A stretch of 64,000 nt of DNA from Streptomyces buecherae (GTDB lineage Bacteria; Actinomycetota; Actinomycetes; Streptomycetales; Streptomycetaceae), in contig NZ_CP060404.1 in the NCBI RefSeq assembly GCF_014295035.1, positions 4,620,501 to 4,684,500 on the forward strand, given 5' to 3'. The notes under the pieces are model-generated. The model did no database searches. It was not told the origin of the DNA and saw only the letters and a program-made list of their open reading frames with translations. This document shows positions 1-6,902 of this stretch, one piece after another. Both the position numbers and the translations under genes were made by a program. Each line of letters opens with the position of its first letter. The stretch's first letter is position 1.

Positions 1-2
1 CT

Positions 3-83
3 GGCCAGGCCATTCGCGTACTCCGCAAGGAGACGCGACCCGGGCTTGGCGCCGTTGGCCCCCCTTCGAGCGGCCGGCTGTGA
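3..83 (+). CDS. 3' end of an upstream gene, probably TadB-like
   Basis: Only the last 26 codons are inside the window, ending in the TGA at 81-83. The tail is basic (LRKETRPG) and would suit the cytoplasmic end of a TadB-type membrane protein, which normally precedes tadC. No domain is visible, so the identity rests on gene order alone. The stop overlaps the GTG start of the next gene as GTGA, which is typical of translationally coupled genes. Confidence 0.35.
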   Translation, partial: GQAIRVLRKETRPGLGAVGPPSSGRL

Positions 84-739
84 CACGCATCGGGATCGTA
101 CGGAAATGCCTGACGGCCGGCGGCTGCGGGTGCATTGGCCCCATCCTCCTCGACGGCTGGATGGGGTACGGAGCGGGGCTCGCCCTCATGTACGGCACCT
201 GGCGGTGGCAGCGAAGGATCGGAGCCACGCACGAAGGCGAGCTGGCTGAAGGGGAGATCGGTACGACGGGCGGCGTGCTCTCGGGTGAGCAGAAGGCGCT
301 GATCGCCTCCCAACTACCGCTTACAGCTGAGATGTTGGCCGCTTGTCTGGCCGCGGGGGCGGGGCCGCCGGAGGCTGCCGAAGCGGTGGGGAACTCGTTG
401 GGTGGGCCTTTGGGGCAGCGGCTCGCCTGGGCGGCGGCGGAGCTGCGCCTCGGCGGTGAACCCTCCACCGTCTGGGGACGCGTTGCCGCCCTGCCGGGCG
501 CCGCTGAGCTCGCCCGGTCGCTGGAGCGCGCAACGGTGACGGGCGCGCCCGCCGTCGAGCCCGTCACGCGCCTGGCCGCCGACTGCCGAGCGGATCGCGG
601 CCGAGCCGCCACGGCCAGGGCCAGGCGCGCCGGGGTGCTCGCCACCGCCCCGCTCGGCCTGTGCTTCCTGCCCGCCTTCTTGCTGGTGGGCGTGGCACCG
701 GTGGTCATCGGGCTGGCCGAAGGACTGCTGACTACCTGA
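80..739 (+). CDS. Type II secretion F-domain membrane protein, TadC-like
   Basis: A 219-residue protein with a short hydrophobic N-terminus, a soluble middle and a C-terminal hydrophobic hairpin (about residues 185-215, with the stretch FLPAFLLVGVAPVVIGL). This layout matches the TadC half of the TadB/TadC inner-membrane platform that assembles Flp pili. The GTG start at 80 overlaps the preceding stop (GTGA), which supports coupling and decides the start. The genes downstream are an Flp-like pilin, two TadE-like proteins and, convergently, the DECH helicase that Streptomyces carries beside this cluster. The family and neighbourhood support the call; the sequence itself is poorly conserved. 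It probably acts with an upstream CpaF-type ATPase that lies outside the window. Confidence 0.75.
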   Translation: MTRIGIVRKCLTAGGCGCIGPILLDGWMGYGAGLALMYGTWRWQRRIGATHEGELAEGEIGTTGGVLSGEQKALIASQLPLTAEMLAACLAAGAGPPEAAEAVGNSLGGPLGQRLAWAAAELRLGGEPSTVWGRVAALPGAAELARSLERATVTGAPAVEPVTRLAADCRADRGRAATARARRAGVLATAPLGLCFLPAFLLVGVAPVVIGLAEGLLTT

Positions 740-783
740 GCGATACACGACAACGACGAGAAGATGAGGGAGACGTGGGGACG

Positions 784-996
784 ATGAGGCTGGTGCGTTG
801 GGGTGCCCGGCGGTGCGTGAACTGGCGGGTGGCGCTTCGGAGCAGGTTGGACGCGGGGATGGCGACCGCCGAGTACGCGGTGGGGACGATCGCCGCGTGT
901 GCGTTCGCGGCCGTCCTGTACAAGGTGGTGACGAGTGGTGCCGTCACGGGTGCGCTTCAGTCGGTCATCCAGAAGGCGCTCGATGCGCAGTTCTAG
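784..996 (+). CDS. Flp-type pilin-like small protein (DUF4244 family)
   Basis: A 70-residue protein. After a basic N-terminus it has the motif MATAEYAVGTIAACAFAAVLY, in which the AEYAVG segment matches the Flp prepilin processing region (a Glu-Tyr pair followed by a hydrophobic helix), then a short polar tail ending DAQF. Streptomyces proteins of this kind are usually annotated DUF4244. It is likely the structural pilin or pseudopilin of the Tad apparatus. ATG 784 is preceded by GAGGGAG with an 11-base spacer; an in-frame GTG at 775 is an alternative but sits too close to that site. It lies 44 bases after the TadC-like gene and before the TadE-like gene, so it is presumably in the same operon. 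Confidence 0.75.
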   Translation: MRLVRWGARRCVNWRVALRSRLDAGMATAEYAVGTIAACAFAAVLYKVVTSGAVTGALQSVIQKALDAQF

Positions 997-1042
997 GCCG
1001 ACGGTTGGGCGATCTGGACGCGGCCCGACACGGACGGCGAGG

Positions 1043-1426
1043 TTGTCAGGGGCCTGCGGCACTCCTCCACGTACGGCTCGGTGTGGTGATCGCGGGGCCG
1101 TCAGCGCGGAGGCGGCGGTTGTCCTACCGACGCTGGCCCTGTTCACCCTGATGTTGATCTGGGGGTTGATGGCCGCCTCCGCGCACATCCAGTGCGTGGA
1201 CGCGGCGCGGGCGGGCGCCCGGGCCGCGGCGCGTTCGGAGACACCGGCCGCGGCGATGGCCGCCGCTCGATCGGCCGCGCCGCGCGACGCCAGGATCACC
1301 ATGAGCCGAGAGGGAGAACTCGTGCACGTGCGGGTCGAGACCCGCGCGGCAGGACCAGGCCCGCTGGCCATCACGCTCCAGGGGGAGGCGGTGGTCCTTG
1401 CTGAGGACACGATCACGACGGGCTGA
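1043..1426 (+). CDS. TadE-like pseudopilin
   Basis: The protein carries AVSAEAAVVLPTLALF followed by a long hydrophobic helix and CVDAARAGARAAAR, the hallmark of TadE/TadG minor pilins (a Glu before the transmembrane helix, then Ala-rich amphipathic helix). The C-terminal half is a small soluble domain with beta-rich character. The start is uncertain: TTG 1043 gives 127 residues and follows a purine-rich GGCGAGG, whereas a GTG at 935 would overlap the pilin gene by 62 bases and add an Arg/Ser-rich segment unlike the family. It overlaps the next gene if that gene uses its upstream TTG at 1398. It probably helps anchor or initiate the Flp pilus. Confidence 0.7.
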   Translation: MSGACGTPPRTARCGDRGAVSAEAAVVLPTLALFTLMLIWGLMAASAHIQCVDAARAGARAAARSETPAAAMAAARSAAPRDARITMSREGELVHVRVETRAAGPGPLAITLQGEAVVLAEDTITTG

Positions 1427-1448
1427 ACCGCGGCGGCCGGATGCTGGG

Positions 1449-2120
1449 ATGACGAGGGTGCGCGGCGGCGGGAGGTGGAGGGACAGCGGGATGGCGACGA
1501 TATGGGTGGCCGTGGCGGCCTCGGCGCTGTGCGTGGTGTTCGCCGTGGTGCTGGCCATGGGGGCGGTGGTGGTCGCCCGGCATCGAGCGGGCGGCGCGGC
1601 CGACTTGGCGGCGCTCGCCGCCGCCGACCACGCGTTGGAGGGCGAGCGTGTGGCCTGCGGCCTGGCGGAACGGGTGGCCCGAGGGCAGGGCGCGCACGTG
1701 GTGAAGTGCGCCGTACGCGGCGAGATCGCGGACCTCGTCGCGGAGGTGCCGGTGGCCCGGGCGGCATCGGTGCTTCCCTCCGGAGCGTCGAAGGCGCTGA
1801 CCCCGCGCGTGCGGGCGCGGGCGGGGCCGGCGACCGTGGGGCTTTCCGCCCCGGTCGGCAGCGTCCGACATGCTGGTGCCGAGCGTGGTCCGGCGACGCT
1901 GGGGGCCGCCGGCCCGGCCTCCGGCGGGACGAGTACGCCGCACCCCGCGCCGGCGGCCGTGGTGTCCGGCATAGCGCTGACCTGGTCAGCGCCCAGGAGG
2001 CCCGTCGGCGCGACCGCCGCACAGCGGGGGCCCGAGCGCGGGCTGGCGTTGGGGCCGCCGATACCGGCTACGACGCGGACTCGGCGGACGGGGGCGGGGA
2101 CTGGGCCAGTAGTTCGGTGA
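1449..2120 (+). CDS. TadE/TadG-like protein of the helicase/secretion neighbourhood
   Basis: It begins near RDSGMATIWVAVAASALC, a Gly-Met-Ala-Thr junction followed by one transmembrane helix and then AAADHALEGE, as in the TadE-like proteins that TIGRFAM names from the 'helicase/secretion neighborhood'. The first 110 or so residues carry the recognisable domain. The remaining 110 are low-complexity Ala/Gly/Pro/Arg and look disordered. The start is chosen at ATG 1449; TTG 1398 would lengthen it by 17 residues. The 3' end overlaps the convergent helicase gene by 53 bases, and the low-complexity tail may exist only because this overlap is read through. Probably part of the Tad complex in the membrane. 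Confidence 0.65.
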   Translation: MTRVRGGGRWRDSGMATIWVAVAASALCVVFAVVLAMGAVVVARHRAGGAADLAALAAADHALEGERVACGLAERVARGQGAHVVKCAVRGEIADLVAEVPVARAASVLPSGASKALTPRVRARAGPATVGLSAPVGSVRHAGAERGPATLGAAGPASGGTSTPHPAPAAVVSGIALTWSAPRRPVGATAAQRGPERGLALGPPIPATTRTRRTGAGTGPVVR

Positions 2121-4593
2121 GGAGGCGCACGGCGGCCTTCTTGTCCAGCGGGTCGTTGCCGTTGCCGCACTTGGGTGACTGGATGCAGGACGGGCACCCG
2201 GCGGCGCACTCACAAGCGGCGATGGCCTCTCGGGTGGCGGTGAGCCAGCGGGCCGCGGTGTGGAAGGCCCGCTCGGCGAAGCCCGCGCCGCCGGGGTGCC
2301 CGTCGTAGACGAACACGGTGGGCAGCAGGGTGTCGGGGTGCAGCGGTACGGACACGCCGCCGATGTCCCAGCGGTCGCAGGTCGCGAACAGCGGCAGCAT
2401 GCCGATCGAGGCGTGTTCGGCCGCGTGCAGGGCGCCGCCCAGGGCCTCCGCGGTGACGTCGGCCCGTTCCAACTGGTCCTCGGTGACGGTCCACCAGACG
2501 GCGCGGGTGCGCAGGGTGCGAGGCGGCAGGTCCAGTTTCGTCTCGCCGAGCACCTCGCCGGTGATGAGCTTGCGACGGAGGAAGGAGACGACCTGATGGG
2601 TGACCTCGACCGACCCGAAGCACAGCCGGGCGTCGCCCCACGGCACTTCGGCGCTGGTCTCCAGGATGGCGATGCCGGTGGTGTCGCGGGCCGTGGTCGA
2701 GTAGGGCGGGTTGGCCTCCTCCACCAGGGCGGCCGAATCCTCCAGGTCGAGGTGGCGGACGAGGTAGGTGCGGCCCTGGTGCAGGTGGACGGCGCCCTCG
2801 TGGACGGTGCTGTGCGCGGCGGCGGCGTCCACGGTGCCGAGCAGCCGACCCGTACCGGCCTCCACCACCTGGACGGGCTTGCCGCCCTCGCCCCGGATGT
2901 CGGTGAGATCGACGGCCCGCTCCCGCCGGGTCCAGTGCCAGGCGGTGGCGCGGCGGCGCAGCAGCTTGCGTTGTTCGAGCTGCGGCAACAAGCCGATGGC
3001 GGCCGGACCGAAGAGATCCAGGTCGGCCTCGGTCAGCGGGAGTTCGGCGGCGGCGGCGCACAGGTGTGGAGCGAGCACGTACGGGTTGTCGGGGTCCAGC
3101 ACGGTGGACTCGACGGGCTGGTGGAACAGGGCCTCGGGGTGGTGGACGAGGTAGGTGTCCAACGGGTCGTCACGGGCGACGAGGATGGCGAGAGCCCCCT
3201 GGCGGGCGCGTCCGGCTCGGCCGGCCTGTTGCCACAGCGACGCCCTGGTGCCCGGATATCCGGCCAGCAGTACGGCGTCCAGGCCCGCGACATCGACGCC
3301 GAGTTCGAGGGCGGTGGTGGCGGCCAGGCCGAGGAGTTGGCCGCTGTGTAGGGCCCGCTCCAGGGCGCGGCGCTCCTCGGGGAGGTAGCCGCCGCGGTAG
3401 GCGGCGACGCGGTGGCGCAGGCTGGTGGCCACTTCGGCGAGTCGCTCCTGGGCGATCAGGGCGATCAGTTCGGCGCCGCGGCGGGAGCGCACGAAGGCGA
3501 CGGTTCGGGTGCCCTGGATGGCGAGGTCGGTGAGGAGGTCAGCAGTCTCGGCGGTGGCGGTACGGCGGACGGGCGCGCCGCGTTCCCCGTGTAGTTCGGT
3601 GAGGGGAGGCTCCCAGAGGGCGAAGACGAGTTCGCCGCGCGGTGAACAGTCCTCGGTGATCTCCACCGGCGTGACACCGGTGAGCCGGGCGGCCGACCGC
3701 GCGGGCTCGGCCGAGGTGGCGGAGGCGAGGAGGAAGACGGGTTCAGCGCCGTAACGGGCGCACACGCGGCGTAGCCGGCGCAGCACCTGGGCGACGTGTG
3801 AGCCGAAGACCCCGCGGTAGGTGTGGCACTCGTCGATGACGACGTAACGCAGGGCCCGGAGGAAGGAGGACCAGCGTGGGTGCCCGGGGAGGATGCCCCG
3901 GTGCAGCATGTCGGGGTTGGTCAGAACGTAGTTCGCGTAGCCGCGGATCCACTCGCGTTCCTCGACCGGCGTGTCCCCGTCGTAGACCGCGGCGCGGATG
4001 CGGGAGCCGAGTGGCTCGGCGAGGTCGGTGACCGCGCGGCGCTGGTCGGCGGCGAGTGCCTTGGTGGGGGCGAGGTAGAGCGCGGTCGCGCGCCGGGTAC
4101 TGGCCGGTGCGCCGGTGCGCGGGCTCGCCTGGGCCCGGGTGCCCTGCCTGGTGGTGTTCGGGTCGCCGGGGAGTTCGGCGCCGTCGAGCAGGGTGCTGAG
4201 TACGGGGGCGAGGTAGGCGAGCGACTTGCCGGAGGCCGTGCCCGTGGCGACGATCACAGATTCGCCGCGGAGCGCGTGCTCCGCCACCCGGGCCTGATGG
4301 CTCCAGGGGCGGTCGATGCCCGTCGCCGTGATGGCATCGATCACTTCCGGCCGGATCTGCGAAGGCCAGTCGGCATGCTGACCCGCGCGCGGGGGCAAGT
4401 GCTCCGTATGAGTGATGCGCGCTGCCCGGTCCGCCCCGGCGGCGAGGTGATCCAACATGGCCCGCGGGGAGCGACGTGTCCCAGCGGACCGTGGGAGTTG
4501 ATTGTGGGCCATTGACCCAGAGTCTGTCACTGGCGTGGCGGACAATGGGCTCAAGGCGTCGTGCGCGCCTACTGGTAAGTGATTGAATGCCAT
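2068..4593 (-). CDS. DECH-box SF2 helicase with C-terminal DUF1998/zinc region, MrfA/YprA-like
   Basis: An 841-residue superfamily 2 helicase. The Walker A motif VATGTASGKSLAYL is near residue 115, motif Ia APTKALAADQRR follows, and the DECH box VVIDECHTYRG lies near 252, then SATSAEPA and a C-terminal helicase lobe with ATTALELGVDVAGLD and QQAGRAGRA. The last 100 residues hold a cysteine cluster (CECAAGCPSCIQSPKCG), the zinc-binding C-terminus seen in MrfA/YprA (a DNA repair helicase in Bacillus) and mycobacterial SftH. ATG 4593 begins MAFNHLPVGAHDAL, which I recognise as the usual Streptomyces start; the open frame upstream is antisense to bldG. It is divergent from bldG with 54 bases between starts, and it overlaps the TadE-like gene convergently. 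The DNA-repair role is inferred from the family. Confidence 0.9.
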   Translation of the reverse strand: MAFNHLPVGAHDALSPLSATPVTDSGSMAHNQLPRSAGTRRSPRAMLDHLAAGADRAARITHTEHLPPRAGQHADWPSQIRPEVIDAITATGIDRPWSHQARVAEHALRGESVIVATGTASGKSLAYLAPVLSTLLDGAELPGDPNTTRQGTRAQASPRTGAPASTRRATALYLAPTKALAADQRRAVTDLAEPLGSRIRAAVYDGDTPVEEREWIRGYANYVLTNPDMLHRGILPGHPRWSSFLRALRYVVIDECHTYRGVFGSHVAQVLRRLRRVCARYGAEPVFLLASATSAEPARSAARLTGVTPVEITEDCSPRGELVFALWEPPLTELHGERGAPVRRTATAETADLLTDLAIQGTRTVAFVRSRRGAELIALIAQERLAEVATSLRHRVAAYRGGYLPEERRALERALHSGQLLGLAATTALELGVDVAGLDAVLLAGYPGTRASLWQQAGRAGRARQGALAILVARDDPLDTYLVHHPEALFHQPVESTVLDPDNPYVLAPHLCAAAAELPLTEADLDLFGPAAIGLLPQLEQRKLLRRRATAWHWTRRERAVDLTDIRGEGGKPVQVVEAGTGRLLGTVDAAAAHSTVHEGAVHLHQGRTYLVRHLDLEDSAALVEEANPPYSTTARDTTGIAILETSAEVPWGDARLCFGSVEVTHQVVSFLRRKLITGEVLGETKLDLPPRTLRTRAVWWTVTEDQLERADVTAEALGGALHAAEHASIGMLPLFATCDRWDIGGVSVPLHPDTLLPTVFVYDGHPGGAGFAERAFHTAARWLTATREAIAACECAAGCPSCIQSPKCGNGNDPLDKKAAVRLLTELLAQSPPPSAESAS

Positions 4594-4647
4594 CGCGGCT
4601 GCCGATCCATGGGGGGCGACCGCTCGATGCAAGGTGCTGGAGGTTCC

Positions 4648-4989
4648 GTGGACCTGTCCCTGTCGACCCGGACCGTTGGCGACCGTACGGTCGTCGAAGT
4701 CGGTGGCGAGATTGATGTATACACCGCGCCCAAACTGCGGGAGCAGTTGGTCGAGCTTGTGAACGACGGCAGCTACCACCTGGTCGTTGACATGGAGGGC
4801 GTCGACTTCCTCGACTCCACCGGGCTCGGCGTGCTGGTCGGCGGGCTGAAGCGGGTGCGTGCCCATGAGGGCTCGCTGCGCTTGGTCTGCAACCAGGAGC
4901 GCATTCTGAAGATCTTCCGTATCACCGGCCTGACCAAGGTGTTCCCCATTCACACCTCGGTTGATGACGCCGTCTCCGCCACCGACTGA
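4648..4989 (+). CDS. bldG: BldG anti-sigma factor antagonist
   Basis: A 113-residue STAS-domain protein beginning at GTG 4648 behind GGAGG. Its sequence is that of Streptomyces BldG almost residue for residue. The phosphorylation site is Ser57 in VDFLDSTGLGVLVGG, where anti-sigma kinases modify SpoIIAA/RsbV-type antagonists. In S. coelicolor BldG is required for aerial hyphae, antibiotic production and SigH-linked stress responses; unphosphorylated BldG binds its anti-sigma partners. The gene after it encodes an ATPase-fold anti-sigma-like protein, the pairing expected for this switch. An in-frame ATG at 4579 overlaps the divergent helicase start and lacks a ribosome site, so it was not chosen. 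The 54-base gap to the helicase must hold part of a divergent promoter region. Confidence 0.97.
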   Translation: MDLSLSTRTVGDRTVVEVGGEIDVYTAPKLREQLVELVNDGSYHLVVDMEGVDFLDSTGLGVLVGGLKRVRAHEGSLRLVCNQERILKIFRITGLTKVFPIHTSVDDAVSATD

Positions 4990-5129
4990 CGGTGCCGGAC
5001 GCCCCGCTCCACTGGTGCGGGGTGGAAGATCGTCGTGGCGGGGGGAACCGGGCTGACGGCCCGGCCCCTCCGCGAGTTCGCCCTTTTCGGTAGACGCGGA
5101 AAAGGGCACGTATGACCGAGGGGGATGGC

Positions 5130-5579
5130 ATGGCCACCGTCGAACTTCGTTTCAGTGCCCTTCCAGAGCACGTCCGCACCGCCCGGCTGGTGGCAGCCGC
5201 TGTGGCGCGCCGGGCCGGAGTCGACGAAGCCGTGTTGGACGAGGTGCGGCTCGCCGTTGGCGAGGCGTGCTCTCGGGCCGTCGGACTGCACGTCAGCAAT
5301 GGTGTCTCGGCGCCGGTGCGGGTGGCCCTGACCGAGGAGGAGAAGAAGTTCTCCATCGAGGTCGGGGACGAGGCGCCGCGAGCCGTGCCCGGGCGTGCCA
5401 CTGATGGCGACGGTGCCGGCGATGCGCTGTCGGGCGATGAGTCTGGCGCAGAGGCGGAAGACGAGATGGGCCTCGCGGTGATCAGCGGGCTCGTCGATGA
5501 CGTCGAGGTGACCTCGGATGAGGCGGGCGGTGTGATCCGCATGAGCTGGCCCACCGCTGACGCGTCCGCCCCTTCCTGA
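5130..5579 (+). CDS. Anti-sigma factor-like ATP-binding protein, BldG partner
   Basis: A 149-residue protein with an RsbW/SpoIIAB-like HATPase fold: an N-terminal MATVELRFSALPEHVRTARL segment, then the N-box region DEVRLAVGEACSRAV (about residues 35-50), and a C-terminal EMGLAVISGLVDDVEV that corresponds to the Gly-rich lid. Between these an acidic stretch (about residues 90-115) replaces part of the usual nucleotide lid, so kinase activity is not assured. It follows bldG by 140 bases; in S. coelicolor the equivalent is cotranscribed with bldG and, as I recall, is called ApgA. ATG 5130 has GAGGGGG five bases upstream; ATG 5112 is a plausible alternative adding six residues. Confidence 0.9.
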   Translation: MATVELRFSALPEHVRTARLVAAAVARRAGVDEAVLDEVRLAVGEACSRAVGLHVSNGVSAPVRVALTEEEKKFSIEVGDEAPRAVPGRATDGDGAGDALSGDESGAEAEDEMGLAVISGLVDDVEVTSDEAGGVIRMSWPTADASAPS

Positions 5580-5636
5580 CGCGTCTGATCCTTCCTCACA
5601 CGTTTGGCCCCTTTTCGACGCGTCTGACCCTTTCTG

Positions 5637-5676
5637 GTGCGTCCGTGCGTCCGTGCGTCCGTGCGTCCGTGCGTCC
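5637..5676. repeat. Five tandem copies of an 8-base unit
   Basis: GTGCGTCC is repeated five times without a mismatch. It lies in non-coding DNA downstream of the bldG operon. The copy number probably varies between strains. Confidence 0.9.
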
Positions 5677-6300
5677 GGCTCTTTCTGGCGCGCGGCCGAT
5701 CACCGCGCGGTGCTGGCCCCCAGTTCTCCGCTTCCGGCCCGGCCCGAGTGCTCCAGACGCGCCCGAGCTGATCCTGACGTTGAGCTCGGCCACTCGGGCT
5801 GTCGTACCTGGCAGCGCCGAGCCGCGTTCTCGCGTGCGCGGGAGCCCGTAGGCGCGTGGCGCCGGTGGGTGGTGACGCGAGGCTGGGGGCGGGTTCCGTA
5901 CGTGAGTCGTGGCGGGCCTCTGCCCGTGTCGGGGTGGCGCTCGCGTGTGCGCGCTCGTGTGGGGAGCGGTGCAGGCCGTGCGTGCGAGGACGGCGGTGTC
6001 GTGCTCGCAGGGGTCTGGAAGTGTTCCCCGAGCTCTCATTTCTTGCAGCGGTCTGCGGGCGCTGACGGCTGCCCAGGCGTCGTGTCGGTGCGCGGCGTGC
6101 CGGCTGTATGAGGCTGGGGCTGGCGGATCGGGCTCGGGCTTGGAGTCTGAGGTCTGGGTTCTTCTGACCGTTCTTGGTCGATCTCGACCGTTCCAGGCCG
6201 GGTCTGGCGACGTTCTGCGCGGTCCGCCGGTGGCGCGATTTCGGCGGTGCTTCGGGCGGGTGTGCCAGACGTCTGGGGCCGGCCGCGCGTCATCCTGCCG

Positions 6301-6340
6301 GGTGGCCGGGTGGCCGGGTGGCCGGGTGGCCGGGTGGCCG
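6301..6340. repeat. Five tandem copies of an 8-base unit
   Basis: GGTGGCCG is repeated five times exactly in the same non-coding interval. The unit is unrelated to the array at 5637. Confidence 0.9.
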
Positions 6341-6821
6341 GTGGGCGTGTGCGGGCTGTCGGTGTGCGGCGGGGCCGTGGTGCTCGCGGAGCGCAGAGGT
6401 TGGCGGTATCCGGCCGCAGGCGCGTCGGGGCGGGCTCGTGCTGACGTTGCCGTGCGCCGTCGGCCGGCGCGCGAGCCGGCGGGCGGGGCGGACTCGGTTG
6501 CGCCCACTTCGCGCCCTCTTGGCAAGTGCAGGACGAGGGGAAGCGCTGCTTGACGAAGTCGGGGCGCGCGTCAACGGCGCGGAAAAATGTAATGCTCCAA
6601 AGCAGTTTGTTGTTGTCTCCTGAGGTGAGGGCAAAGCTCTGAGCAGGGGCGTTCATAAGACCCTGAGATCATTCCGTGGGCGTCAGCACGATGGGCGCTT
6701 TCCTTCGTATGAGGGAAATTGTTGCGGCCGAACCATTTGATCACCGCTGATGCAGGCGAATTCCCTTAGAGGTGCACTGTTTTGATCTCGCGTTGATCCC
6801 TACAATCCGTCCACATCTTGA

Positions 6822-6865
6822 GCTCAGGACGCCTGAGCGTGGCGGCTGTTTCGCGGTCGCGAAAC
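6822..6865 (+). promoter_or_regulatory. Two adjacent perfect hairpins in the hppA leader
   Basis: GCTCAGG-ACG-CCTGAGC (6822-6838) is followed nine bases later by GTTTCGCG-GT-CGCGAAAC (6848-6865). The second ends 37 bases before the hppA start and 26 bases before its ribosome site. They could be a regulator's operator half-sites or RNA stem-loops in the leader. A weak -10-like TACAAT lies upstream at 6801-6806, so both would be transcribed if that is the promoter. Confidence 0.5.
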
Positions 6866-6902
6866 TGCTGCGCGCCCATGTGCCAAACGTCAAGGAGGAC
6901 GA

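Larger units (their letters stand above)
5580..6780 (+). other. Long gene-poor interval between the bldG operon and hppA
   Basis: No open frame here has protein-like composition. All are Arg/Pro/Ala-rich on both strands. The interval starts with two near-identical 16-base copies of GACGCGTCTGAYCCTT (5578-5593 and 5617-5632) and contains two 8-base tandem arrays. From about 6580 the base composition becomes noticeably less GC-rich, which suggests that the regulatory region of hppA begins there. Confidence 0.6.

Noticed and set aside
4579..4647. N-terminal extension of bldG from ATG 4579
   Set aside because: It overlaps the divergent helicase start and lacks a ribosome site. GTG 4648 behind GGAGG gives the standard 113-residue protein.
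5596..6525. Minus-strand 309-codon frame in the bldG-hppA interval
   Set aside because: Almost all residues are Pro, Arg, Ala and Thr, and it runs through the tandem arrays. No ribosome site or motif.
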